A stretch of 44,854 nucleotides of DNA from Mangrovicoccus ximenensis (GCF_003056725.1 NZ_QBKZ01000016.1:456874-501727), one strand, 5' to 3'. Positions 28,956 through 38,290 are shown, counted from the first letter of the stretch. A program made the numbers and translations. Notes: generated from the sequence alone by a model not told the origin.

Positions 28956-30461
28956 ATGGATGCAACGGAACAGATCAGGCGCGCGGAACGCGAACGCAGC
29001 TCGCTGATCGAGGAATCCATCCTGCCGACGCTGCTCGGCCAGAGGCCGATCGGCCTTCTCGGCTATGCCTGGATCTGGGTGGGCATCGCCGTCATCATCG
29101 CCACCTATTCTCTGGGCGCCGCGGGCGTCGACGGCGGCCTGCCGCTCGGCACCGTGATCCTCGCGATCGCGGCCGCGAACCTGGCGGTCGGCGCCTTCAT
29201 GGTGCTGACCGCCGATATCGGCACCGAGCACGGGCTGTCCTTCGCGGTCTACCTGCGCGCGCCCTTTGGCACCCGCGGGACCCATCTGCCCTCGGTGTCG
29301 CGCGGGCTGGTGGCGGCGATGTGGTTCGGCATCCAGACCTATCTGGGCGCGCTGGCGCTCAACGGCATCGGCAGCTACTTCTTCGGCTTCGACGGCTGGC
29401 CGCTCTGGTATGCCGTCTTCGCCGTGCTGCAGGTCGCCAATACCGCGATGGGCATCAAATCAGTCGAGCGTCTGGCCGCGCTGGCGGCCCCGGCGATCAT
29501 CGCCATTTCCGTCTGGATGTATTTCGCGCTCGAAGGCGTGGCCGAAACCAAGGGCGTCAATATCTGGAACTTCAGCGGAACCGGCGAGATGTCGGTCCTG
29601 GTGCTGTTCATCGCAAATCTGGGGTTCTGGTCGACGCTGGCCATCGACATTCCGAACCTGACCCGCTTCGTGCGGACCGAGCCCGGCGCGCGCAGCTTCT
29701 TCCGCCGCAACCGCAGCATCTTCCTGGCACAGCTGGTTGCGTTGCCGCTGACCCAGGCCGCGGTTGCAGGGCTCGGCGCGGTGTCCTTCATCGCCACCGG
29801 CAACTGGAACCCGGTGGAGGTCATCCAGGGCGAGGGGCAGGGCCTGTCGCTGGTCATCCTGCTGGCGCTCGTCGTCCTGGCGCAGTGGTCGACCAACAAC
29901 TCGGCCAACCTGATCCCCTCGGCGCTGACCTTCGTGAACCTGGCGCCGCGCGTCATCAGCTATCCGGTCGCGGTGGTGCTGGCCGGGATCGCGGGCACGC
30001 TCTGCATGCCCTGGCTGATCCTCGACAACCTGTTCGTTTTCCTCGGCTATTGCGGCGCGATCCTGTCGGCGATCGGCGGAATCATGGTGGCGGATTACTA
30101 CCTGCTCCGCGGCCGCCGCCTGAACGTGCCGGATCTCTACCGGACCGATGGCCAGTACCGCTACGCGCGCGGCTTCAATCCGGCCGGCCTGATCGCCTGG
30201 ATCGCCGCGGGCGGGCTTGCCGCCTGGCATCCCGAGCACGCCATCCTGATCGGCCTGCCGGCCGGGCTGGCCTTCTATTGGATCCTGATGAAGGCGGTCG
30301 TGCTGCGATCCCATCCGCAGGCGGAAATCGGCACGGCGCATCCGGACCGCTACCTGGCCACCTCGGCCGGCATGAACTGGGTCTATCTCGGCGCGGGCCG
30401 GTTCGAGCGGATGAGCCCGGCCGAAACCCATGGCGAGGCGGTCCGGCGCGAGGATCTCTGA
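28956..30461 (+). CDS. NCS1-family permease (cytosine/purine/allantoin-type transporter)
   Basis: 501 residues with about 12 hydrophobic helices. The start at 28956 has GGGGAC upstream; longer in-frame starts extend into junction DNA. Family segments are EESILPTLLGQRPIGLLGYAW (conserved N-terminal entry), ADIGTEHGLSFAVYLRAPFG, WFGIQTYLGALALNGIG, SVERLAALAAPAII and WSTNNSANLIPSALTF, with the usual ADYYLLRGRRLNVPDLY ending. NCS1 carriers import nucleobases, hydantoins, allantoin, thiamine or pyridoxine with Na+ or H+. Neighbouring ureohydrolases suggest a nitrogen-rich substrate, but this is only context and one side is a rearrangement junction. Confidence 0.88.
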   Translation: MDATEQIRRAERERSSLIEESILPTLLGQRPIGLLGYAWIWVGIAVIIATYSLGAAGVDGGLPLGTVILAIAAANLAVGAFMVLTADIGTEHGLSFAVYLRAPFGTRGTHLPSVSRGLVAAMWFGIQTYLGALALNGIGSYFFGFDGWPLWYAVFAVLQVANTAMGIKSVERLAALAAPAIIAISVWMYFALEGVAETKGVNIWNFSGTGEMSVLVLFIANLGFWSTLAIDIPNLTRFVRTEPGARSFFRRNRSIFLAQLVALPLTQAAVAGLGAVSFIATGNWNPVEVIQGEGQGLSLVILLALVVLAQWSTNNSANLIPSALTFVNLAPRVISYPVAVVLAGIAGTLCMPWLILDNLFVFLGYCGAILSAIGGIMVADYYLLRGRRLNVPDLYRTDGQYRYARGFNPAGLIAWIAAGGLAAWHPEHAILIGLPAGLAFYWILMKAVVLRSHPQAEIGTAHPDRYLATSAGMNWVYLGAGRFERMSPAETHGEAVRREDL

Positions 30462-30554
30462 CCGCGGAGCCGCCCTGCCGGATGGGCTTGCGGCCGCGGG
30501 CCGGTCGGGGCGGTGAGGCGTGAACAGGCCCGTATCTTGGCACCAACAAGCCCC

Positions 30555-30580
30555 CCTCCGCCTCGAGCGAAAGGCGGAGG
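30555..30580 (+). terminator. Hairpin after the NCS1 permease
   Basis: CCTCCGCCT (30555-30563) pairs with AGGCGGAGG (30572-30580), nine pairs with an 8-base loop. No T-tract. Confidence 0.45.
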
Positions 30581-31033
30581 TCATGCAGACAGCTCCGGTG
30601 CCGCCCACGGTTCCGGGCCGCGGCTCGGCCGGAGCGTGCTGTCGGGATGCGCCGGAAAGGGGTCAGCCCGACGAAAGGTAGGCTGCGACCCGAGGAGGCC
30701 GAAGCGGACCGCCCGAGGGGCAGGGCGCGGCGACGGGCGGCTGTTTCGGCGGCCGAGACGGCGCCGACACATCGCCAAGGGTCGAGCGCCATGAGCGGAC
30801 AGCTCGACCGCATCCGCGGCGCGCTGATCGGGCTCCGGATGCCCCGTGCCCTCGAAGCGCTGGAACACATCCTGGCCCGGCTCGAGCGCGGCGAGATCGC
30901 CGCTGCCGAGGCGATCGACGCGCTGCTGGGCGAGGAACGAGCCATTGTCCGCCATCGGTCCGGGGACGATGGCGCGTGCAACGCGCGAGGGCCGCCGCAT
31001 CGAGGCCGCCCTGCGCACCGCCAAGCTGATGCC

Positions 31034-31067
31034 CCCTCTCGGCGAATGCATGCATTCACCGAGAGGG
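31034..31067. repeat. 34-bp near-perfect palindrome inserted in istB
   Basis: CCCTCTCGGCGAATGCA (31034-31050) faces TGCATTCACCGAGAGGG (31051-31067); 16 of 17 positions pair and there is no spacer. In the istB frame it lies between LMP and IQTLES, where relatives have no extra residues. About 39 bases are inserted, preserving frame. Confidence 0.7.
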
Positions 31068-31109
31068 CAACGCATCCAGACGCTGGAAAGCACCGACTTC
31101 GTTTTCGCG

Positions 31110-31134
31110 GCGATCTGTCCCCCGGACAGATCGC
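31110..31134. repeat. 25-bp palindrome inserted in istB
   Basis: GCGATCTGTCC (31110-31120), spacer CCC, GGACAGATCGC (31124-31134) is a perfect 11-bp inverted repeat with a 3-base spacer. It has the same 11-3-11 layout as the palindrome at 14687-14711. It separates the istB codons for STDFVF from QPSLERE, which are adjacent in intact IstB. Confidence 0.7.
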
Positions 31135-31306
31135 TCTGCGCTCGAACTCCAGCCGTCGCTGGAGCGGGAGCGGAGTTCGGAATGAGGCCGCCATGGTCCG
31201 AAGCCCATGCCGGACGCGCTTGCCCAGCTCGACTTCGTCCGCCGTTCGAAGGTGGTCCATTTCCTTGGCCCGCCTGAGTCAACGTCATGATGCACACCTG
31301 TATATG

Positions 31307-33331
31307 TTATTGAAAGTACATGGTTTTCGGATTCAGATCGGATGTTCGCGGACGTCCTGACTGTAGTTCCGCGGTCCTGATCGCCGAGAGCTGCGCTTCC
31401 GGAATGGCCCACGGCGCCCCCTTGCAGACCTGGCTCGCGGTGATCGTGCCCGCACTGATCAGGCGCAGCACCGTCATCTTGCCGACGCCGAGCCGCTTGG
31501 AGGCCTCTTCCAAGGTCAGCCCGCCGCGTTCGGCCATTTCCGCCGGGCGATGCACCGGCACCTCGTGCTTGCTGCGGAAGCTGCGCACCCGGGCTTGCGT
31601 CCATGGAGTGCCGCGGCCGGTCTTCCGTCCGGGGCGGTTCAGCGTGGCGGCGACCCCGCCATATGACTGCTGCCGGGCCAGGCTGCGGATCAGGTCATGC
31701 AGATCTGCGCCGGTGCTCCATCGATGCTGCCCCCTCCGGTTGCGCGGCACGGCCAGACGGGTGTGGTCGCCGCCGCGCCATTGGAGCAGCCTCTCGATCC
31801 GCGTCTCGGCCAGGGGCACGACAATTTCCTCGAGCACGGTGCGCAGGATGCGCTTCCTGGTCTCGGCCGCGGCGCCGGGGTGCGACCAGGCCGTCTCGAG
31901 GTCGGCCCCGAGGGCCAAGAGCCGGTCCTTCTCTGCGGTTTCCAGGGCGTCGGGACGATCATCCGCTGCCGCTGCGACACGCTCCTCCTGGCGCTGCCCG
32001 TCCACCAGGCGATCATTCCAGCGCCGTTCCAGCTCTGCGGCCACAAGGCGCTTCGCCGGATCTACCGCGTCGCACTGGCGGCGCGCCAGATCTGCTTCGT
32101 AGCGCGCCTGGGGAAGGGCAAGCTCCGCCTGCCGCCGCCTCCTCGCCCCTGTTCGCGACCGCCGCAATCGCGGCTTCCACGCCCAGTGGAGAGATTTGGG
32201 CCGGGACCTCCTCCGACACAGCGGCATCGACGCGGAGGCCGCCGAAGGCGATGCACGCCCGCGTGCCGTGGTTGACATGGGCGCCGCGGCAGCTGTGGCG
32301 GACGCAGGTGCCGTCGGTGCCGCTGTAGGAAACATGCAGGCACCGCCCGCAATGGCCACAGCCCAGCAGCCCGGCCAGAAGCGCGCCGCCGCGGCGGACG
32401 GCCCCGCGCACCATGAGGCCCCGGCCGTTGGCGTTGCCGGCGATCAGGCGCTGGTTCCTTTCGAACTCCTCCCAGGCAATCTAGCCTTCGTGGTGATCCA
32501 CGATCAGCACATCCCAGTCGTCCCGGTCGCGGCGGTGGCCCCGGCTGACCCGCTTGCGCCCGTTCTCCACGGCGATGCGGCTGGACGTCCGCCCGAAAGC
32601 ATAGGCGCCGGCATAGACCGGATTGGTGAGCAAGGCGCGCACCCAATTGTAGACCGGCAGCTTCCAAAAGATCCGCAGGCCGTCCCCGCCCATCTCGACG
32701 CAGGGCGGCGGCATCTGCTCCTGGCGCAGCCACAGATGGACCTGGCGGATGCTCCGGAATTCCCCGAACTTCCGGAACACCATCCCGGTCGCCCCGCGCA
32801 CGCGCTCGTCGGGGTCCCCGGCAATCCGGCCATGCCGGACCTTCACGCACCCCACCGCGACCGCGGGGAAGAGACCGCCCCTCCGCGCCTACTGGCGCAG
32901 TGCCTCGAACGAGCGCTGGCGCAGGATCGACAGCTCCATCTCGCTCATGGTGCCCTTTCATGCCGAGAAGGAGGCGGTCGTTCGGGAGGCGCGGATCGCA
33001 GAGCCCGCCCCGCCCTCCGGGAGCCCCCCACCAGACCGCAGAACTCCAGCAAGGTGTGCCAGTCGCGCCCGTTGCGCGCGAGCACGAGGCCGACACGCCC
33101 CTCGCAGATGGCCGGCAGCAGCCGCTCGAAGCCCGGCCCGACGATGCCGCCGCCCGAACGCCCGAGGTCGTCATCGATCACAACTGGCGCGTCCCAGCCA
33201 AGCTGCCGTGCCCGGTCGGCCAGCGCATACTGGCGGCGGCTCTCGTGGTTGTGAAGGATCTGGTCCTGCGTCGACTGCCGCACATGGACGACGGCCTCGC
33301 GGCCGAGATGGTCAGGCCCGGTCTTCGCCAT
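31307..33331 (-). pseudogene. Large serine recombinase relic
   Basis: It starts at 33331 with MAKTGPDHLGREAVVHVRQS, the catalytic Ser lying in VRQST, then VIDDDLGRSGGGIVGPGFER and ARNGRDWHTLLEFCGLVG. The family EASR stretch before ARNGRD is missing. Fragments in other frames follow: RLPNDRLLLGMKG, FRSIRQVHLWLRQEQM, LPVYNWVRALLTNPVYAGAY, VLIVDHHEG then a stop near 32481. Next come WEEFERNQRLIA, a zinc ribbon (GCGHCGRCLHVSY ... CRGAHVNHGT), the coiled-coil linker, RKRILRTVLEEIVVP, and an HTH-like tail (LTLEEASKRLGVGKMTVLRL) ending at 31307. The intact family is about 680-700 residues. Several frameshifts, one stop and an active-site deletion make it inactive. Confidence 0.8.
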
Positions 33332-33399
33332 TGCCGTCCTCCCGCGGTCCCGCTGCCGGCTCGCCTGCCGCAAGTGTCTCGAGACGCAGCGCTGCAAGA

Positions 33400-33760
33400 A
33401 GCGGCATCAGTGCTGCCCTTGTCGGAGGCGACATTGCGGCCCCCGGTTCGATCAGCCCCGGGAAATTCCCCTGCCGCGGCGCTCCCTGCGGTTCCATGCC
33501 TCTCTCCTCCAGCCGGTTCCGGGGACGGGGATAGGGCAGCATCGGGAGCGAGGCGGAGTTCGCGCAGCGCCGCCGGTGCGAGGCGCGGATGCCCGCGGAC
33601 GGACATCGCCGCCGCAGATGGCTCGAACATCCATGCCGGAACCTGCGCAAGCGTCCCGCCAGGCTGCTGCACGACCGGCATCCTGGTCCCGCCGAGCCGA
33701 TGGCCGCGCACAATCCGCGCGCGATCGCCGCTGCGTGGATGGACCGGATAGGAGATCGTC
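33400..33760 (-). pseudogene. Accessory small gene of the recombinase element (relic)
   Basis: Minus-strand frame reads ISYPVHPRSGDRARIVRGHR, then LGGTRMPVVQQPGGTLAQVP and AWMFEPSAAAMSVRGHPRLA. Proteins with this text are encoded just upstream of this class of recombinase in other genomes, from memory of the family; I do not know their function. The start is not identifiable, and downstream it runs into the region before the recombinase start. Confidence 0.5.
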
Positions 33761-33803
33761 GCGTCGCGACCCTGATATTGGGCAATATGCGGTTGGTTCC
33801 ACC

Positions 33804-34400
33804 GGGACCGGCAAGAGCCATCTTGCGACGGCGCTTGGCGTGGCGGCGGTAAAGGCCGGGCGCACGGTCTGCCGCGCCACTCTTGCCGAACTGACCGAGG
33901 CGCTGTCCCGGGCCGAGCGGCCAGACCGCCTGCCGGAGAAGATCCGGTTCCATACCCGGACCTCGCTGCTGATCGCCGGCAAGATCGGCTATCTGCCGAT
34001 CACCCGCGGCGGGGCGTACGTTCCGGGGGCTTCCGCGGCCGCACCGCGGCCACGGCCCGCCTCCAATCTTCCAGCTGGTCAACGCCCGCTGCGAAAAGGG
34101 AGCGTTCGCCATGGGGCTCGAACCATGGCTCCCTCCTGACCTCAAACCGCGGCTTTGCCGAATGGGGCGACCTCTTCGGCGATCCGGCCGTCGCCAGCGC
34201 GCTGCCCGACCGGCTTGTGCACCACGCGGTCCCCGTCCGGATCGAGCGCGCCAGCTGTCGGCTGCGCGCCCATGCGGACCGCATTCCCGGGCATGTCCGC
34301 GCAAACGCCCCGATCACCCCGCCACCATCGCCGAAGCGCCGCCGACAGCCGCCGAAACTGAAGAACGGAGCTGCCGATCACCGAAACCGGCTGATCGCCG
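33804..34400 (+). pseudogene. istB: IS21-family istB, 3' part, starting at the P-loop
   Basis: It resumes with GTGKSHLATALGVAAVKAGR, RATLAELTEALSRAER, RLPEKIRF and LLIAGKIGYLPITRGG (family LLIVDEIGYLPI: the Walker B Asp-Glu is lost). It continues in other frames with FQLVNARCEKGA, LTSNRGFAEWGDLFGDPAVA, RLRAHADRIPGHVRANAPIT and an Arg/Pro tail. Extra GC-rich and palindromic bits (34033-34063 and 34108-34129, GCCATGG ... CCATGGC) interrupt it where relatives have none. Together with 30791-31275 it forms one interrupted and decayed istB. Confidence 0.82.
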
Positions 34401-34465
34401 GACCCGCAAAGTGGGGAACTTTGACCCGCTCCGGCTTGCCCGGGTGGCATTTCGTTCCACGCGTC

Positions 34466-34484
34466 AATCCTGCTCCCGCAACCA
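34466..34484 (+). other. 3' fragment matching initiator tRNA (possible att site)
   Basis: AATCCTGCTCCCGCAACCA equals the T-arm end, acceptor strand (TCCCGCA, the A72 typical of initiator tRNA) and ACCA of bacterial tRNA-fMet. The preceding bases do not complete a T-loop (one base short), and no 5' part of a tRNA lies upstream. It is therefore an attachment-site copy or a broken tRNA gene. Confidence 0.6.
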
Positions 34485-34495
34485 AAATCAACAAG

Positions 34496-34529
34496 GGCTT
34501 GGTGCTGTGATGGCGCCAAGCCTTTTTTT
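34496..34529 (+). terminator. Intrinsic terminator after the tRNA fragment
   Basis: GGCTTGGTGC (34496-34505) pairs (one G-U type mismatch) with GCGCCAAGCC (34513-34522), followed by TTTTTTT. A typical strong terminator, as expected directly after a tRNA gene. Confidence 0.8.
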
Positions 34530-35174
34530 GTTGTGTCCGGCTGGTGTCCGATTCCCGTCCCGTTTCCGTAGCTACCGCGCTCCGCCCTCATGTCGTGACG
34601 ATGCTCCCGACATGCCGTGCGAGCGGGCAGGGGGGCTGTCGCTCCCCTAAGGGGTACCACGATTTTTCCGGGCCAGGAAGCACGCGCCTGCTCACCATGC
34701 CACGTCCAGTCGCTTGCGAATTTGAAAAATTCAGGTGAACCAACGATCGGGACACTGCTCTGCGGCATTTCGGTTCGGGCATTCACATACTGTGTGGCGA
34801 GGTCGACCGATCAATGTCATTGAAGCTAAGAACTCGACGACGTGTAGCAGGACTGACGGCCTCAAGGCCGCTGATCTGCACCCTTGGCGAGGCCGGGAGA
34901 AGGCGCAGCCTGAAAACAGATGCCGCTTGCAACTCCAATGAAACCCAACGCCCTGGCTGCGGCGGGAAGATGTCCGGCGGATGCAAGATTCGGCAAGAAT
35001 TCAACAGAATTGATGCTTAGCCAAAAAAATCACCTGGCGTTAACCCTATCCGGCGTCCGGAGGGGCCCGGGGACCTGAAGTCCGGGCCGGCTTTGGCGCA
35101 CCACGATGCGCCCCGCGCGGCGCCGAGACCCCGCTTTCCGGCCGAGGCCGGATCCGCGATGCCAGGAGACCGCG
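34530..35174. other. Gene-free region upstream of the autotransporter
   Basis: About 640 bases of lower GC than the surroundings, without credible coding frames. It starts with TGTCCGGCTGGTGTCCGATT, a repeated TGTCCG word often seen next to tRNA-associated integration sites, and has an imperfect hairpin CGGCCTCAAGGCCG near 34860. It probably includes the promoter of the gene at 35175; no specific -35/-10 is claimed. Confidence 0.45.
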
Positions 35175-37020
35175 ATGCCCCCCGTCCATCCCCGCCCCTT
35201 TCCCGCAATGACTCAGCGCGCCCGGCTGCGCGTTGCCGCTTCGGCTCTTGCCCTCGGAACACCCGCACCGCTCTGGTGGCGGAGTTTGGGCCGCGTCCTG
35301 CGGAGCTTCGGCCGGATCCTGCCATCCGCCGCGGCCTCTGGCCTGGGCGCGCTCGCGCTGTCGGGGCCGGCCGTGGCAAGCTGCGTCTCGATGGACAACA
35401 GCGGCTACCGATGGGAGGCCTGCCAAGGCGACAGCGGCACCGGCAGCAGCAAGCATGGCAAGGCGGGGGACAACGTGGTCATCGACACCGGCACGGCCTC
35501 CCATGATGCCGGCTATATCGCCAGCGGCTACCTGCTGAACGCTCCGGTCGGATACGGGGTGGTCATGGGCGGATCGATCGGCGGGCGCGGCCAAGACGAG
35601 GCGGAAGGCGGAATCGCAGGGACAGTCAACCTGACCAATGGCGGCACGGTCAGCCTGAGCGAGGATGCCGACCAGGGATTCCTGTCCAGCCTGCTCCTGG
35701 GATACAGCATCGGCGGCGCAGGCGATCCGCAGAACGACAACTACCGCTCCAGCGGCGGTGGCGGCGGCAGCGGCAACAACGTGAACGTCACGAATGCCGG
35801 CCTCTTGGAAGTGCTGTCGCTGACGGCCAGGGCAGGGCGCGGCATCAGCGGCATCCTTGCCCATAGCGGCGGCGGAACGGGCGGCGCGCAGAATGGCGGC
35901 CTGACCGGGGACCAGGCCGGCGGGGCGGGCGGGCCGGGCTGGTCTGTCTTCCTGACCAACAGGAACGCCGTGACTTTGGGCAGCCAGAATGCGCCGCTGC
36001 GGAACCTGGATTATGCCTGGGGCATCGCCGCGCGGTCCGTGGGCGGCACAGGCGGCGCAGACAACGGCGCCGGCGGCGCGTCCAACCTCGTCAGCGTGGT
36101 GAATGGCGATACGTCGGATGCTCCGATCTACATCCATGCAGACACCTCGGGCAGCGTGCGCGGCATCTACACGCTGAGCCGCGGCGCCGACGGCATGGCT
36201 TCTCAGGACAGCAGCGATGACGGGGGCACCGGCGCGGACGCCTTCCACGCGAGCGTCACCACCCATTCGGACATCACTGTGATCAACACCGGCGAGGCCT
36301 CCGAGCTTTCGGGCGGCATTGTTGCGCTGAACCAGGGCGGCAATGGCGGCGCGGGCTACGAGGACGGCAATGGTGGCCAGGGCGGCGTCGGCGTCCCGAC
36401 CGACACGAAGCTGGCGGTGAACGTCCTGGACGGCGCGACCGTATCGGTCCATGGCGACAATGTCCTGGGCGTCGTCGCGCTGGCAAGCGGCGGCAAGGGC
36501 GGCGCGGGCGATGACGACAGCTCGGGCGGAACCGGCGGCTATGGAGGCTGGGTAGACCTGACGATCGAAGGCAACATCAGGACCGACGGGACCAATGCCT
36601 ATGGACTGCTCGGGCAGAGCATCGGCGGCCAGGGCGGGGATGCTGCCAATGCGGGCGGGCTGCTGGGCGAGGCTGGCGGCGGCGGCTTCGGCGGCAATGC
36701 CGATACCGTCCAGGCCGATCTGAACGGCGACATCGAGACATATGGCGACTTCGCGGCCGGTGTGACGCTGCACTCGATCGGCGGCGGCGGCGGAACCGGC
36801 GGCGATTTCGTCGACGTGCTGGGCGGCGGTGCGGGCAATGGCGGCGCCGGCGGCAACGGGGATCACGCGATCTTCTCCAGCGATGGCGGCACGATCACCA
36901 CCAATGGCGCGCATTCGCTGGGTATCCTCGTCCAGTCGATCGGCGGCAGCGGCGGCCACGGCGGCATTGCGGCGGGCGCGACGCTGGAACTCGGCGGCGA
37001 CGGCGGCGAAGGGGCCGTCC
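35175..37020 (+). pseudogene. Autotransporter adhesin-like protein, passenger part only
   Basis: The start at 35175 has AGGAG upstream. A long signal region (about 1-65; twin hydrophobic stretches ending GPAVASC) is followed by a Gly/Asn/Ser-rich passenger of ~550 residues with repeated motifs such as LLGYSIGGAGD, LLGQSIGGQGGDA, TLHSIGGGGGTGG and LVQSIGGSGGHGG. These are typical of large alphaproteobacterial type V autotransporters whose repeats form a beta-helix. The C-terminal outer-membrane barrel is absent: at about 37020 the frame crosses into antisense DUF2235 DNA. Without a barrel the passenger could not be surface-displayed. It is joined tail-to-tail with another truncated gene. Confidence 0.75.
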
Positions 37021-37024
37021 AGCG

Positions 37025-38104
37025 CCGCCGGGCCGTGTCCGACACGTCCCCCGCCGCCGCCACCGCGCCGCGCGGCCCCGGAAAGAAGCGCAGGGTCAGC
37101 CGGTCGACCAGCTTGTATGTCAGCTCGGGATTGCCGAACGGCCCCTCGGCATCCGCCGCCCCGGCAAATGCCGCCAGCATCTCGGGATCGAAGGCCAGCC
37201 CGGCTTCTTCCGCGCCTCCGGCGATCCAGCCCAGCGTCTCCATGCCCAGCCCCTGATGGCCCTCGGTCAGCGACCCGCCGACCGTGCCATGCACGCCCGG
37301 AAACCAGAGCTGGCGATAGGGCTGCCCCTCGGCCTTCGCGTTCAACTCCGCCAGCTTCTCCGCATCCCAGGGCACCGACTTGTAGGTGGCCCGCGGCTCG
37401 TCGATCGAGATCACGTGGCGCGCCGCCATCACCATCGACGACAGCTTCTGGTCGTGGAAGCGGTAGCGCTTGTTGACCCGTGCCAGCCCCGGCCAGAGCT
37501 CGGGCACGCCGAGCGCGCCGACCGTGTCGAATATCCCCATGTAGCGGATGCGCAGCAGCTCGCAGGCACCGGGACGGCTCTCCGCCTCTTCCGGTTCGGT
37601 GGCAAGGCCGGGATTGACCCAAGCACGCAGCGACCGCGCCCGCGCTTCCCAAGGGGCATCGCCCGGACGGCGGCTGCGATAGACGCCCATCAGATGGCCG
37701 AGCAGCGCCGGCTCGTCCGAGAGCGGCAGGCTGCAATTGCGCAGCAGCCCGACCAGCGAGCGCGCCGTGTAAGCGCCGCGCGAGAAGCCGAAGACGAAGA
37801 TTTCGTCGCCCGGTTCGTAGGTGCGGATCAGGAAGCGGTAGGCCTTGAGGATCTTGTCGTCGAGCCCCCAGCCAAACACGCCGCCGCCGACCTTGTCGAT
37901 CGTGTGGCGGATGCGGCCGACATCGCCCGGCGTGCCGACCCCGTCGATATAGAAGACCTTCTGCGCAATTCCGTCCGGCGCCATGCCGTCGACCGCCGCC
38001 TCCGACAGCCGAAGGATGTTGGTGATCGGCCGTCCCTCCTCCGCCAGCACGGCCCGATCGCTGCGGTTCCAGGTGCCGTCGCAGAAAATTGCAATGCGCT
38101 TCAT
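37025..38104 (-). pseudogene. DUF2235 domain protein, C-terminus missing
   Basis: It begins at 38104 with MKRIAIFCDGTWNRSD, the classic DUF2235 opening, then NILRLSEAAVDG, FYIDGVGTPGDVGRIRHTID and GGGVFGWGLDDKILKAYRFL. FVFGFSRGAYTARSLVGLLR (GFSRG, a lipase-like nucleophile elbow), YMGIFDTVGALGVPE and WFPGVHGTVGGSL follow. DUF2235 proteins are alpha/beta-hydrolase-like phospholipases, some of them type VI effectors. About 345 family-like residues remain. Near the C-terminus (RFFPGPRGA, then VSDTARRRW) the frame enters antisense autotransporter DNA, so only the tail is lost. No immunity or secretion gene is nearby. Confidence 0.75.
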
Positions 38105-38200
38105 GCCAAATTTACCCTCTCGCCGTCCCAGTGGAGCATGGCCGCTGCCGTCGCGACACTCAACGCCGAACTGCCCCGCCCTCACGCGGTTTTGGCTTGT

Positions 38201-38212
38201 ATACGAACGTAT
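38201..38212. promoter_or_regulatory. Small inverted repeat in the icd upstream region
   Basis: ATACG-AA-CGTAT lies in an AT-rich patch between the divergent DUF2235 and icd genes, about 80 bases before the icd start. Candidate regulatory site only. Confidence 0.25.
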
Positions 38213-38290
38213 GCAATGCTGGCCCCCGGCGGAGAAATGCTGTAATGCGGCACCAGATCTACACAACGCTCCCGACTCAGAGGACCACCG

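Larger units (their letters stand above)
30791..31275 (+). pseudogene. istB: IS21-family istB, 5' part, ending at the P-loop
   Basis: It begins MSGQLDRIRGALIGLRMPRAL and EALEHILARLERGEIAAAEA, the N-terminal domain of the IS21 helper ATPase IstB. It then continues in another frame with REGRRIEAALRTAKLMP, TLESTDF, QPSLERE, LDFVRRSKVVHFLGPP. After GPP the family continues GTGKSH; here the sequence instead enters the serine-recombinase element at about 31276. Two short palindrome-containing insertions (31034-31067 and 31110-31134) and a frameshift near 30960 add to the decay. No istA is recognisable upstream. Confidence 0.85.
31276..33803. mobile_element. Decayed large-serine-recombinase element inserted in istB
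   Basis: A ~2.5-kb insertion splits istB exactly between the codons for GPP (ending 31275) and GTGKSH (starting 33804), i.e. inside the Walker A sequence. It carries, on the minus strand, a recombinase relic (31307-33331) and an upstream small gene relic (about 33400-33760), a pairing seen in other alphaproteobacterial recombinase elements. No flanking duplication is evident, consistent with serine recombinase integration. Ends are defined by istB homology, good to a few bases. Confidence 0.75.

Noticed and set aside
34440..34529. Complete tRNA-fMet gene
   Set aside because: Only the last 19 bases are present; no anticodon arm, D-arm or 5' acceptor strand upstream.
35700..36980. Tandem GGC-rich repeats as a possible CRISPR or satellite
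   Set aside because: They are degenerate codons for the Gly-rich autotransporter passenger in one open frame, with no constant repeat and spacer structure.
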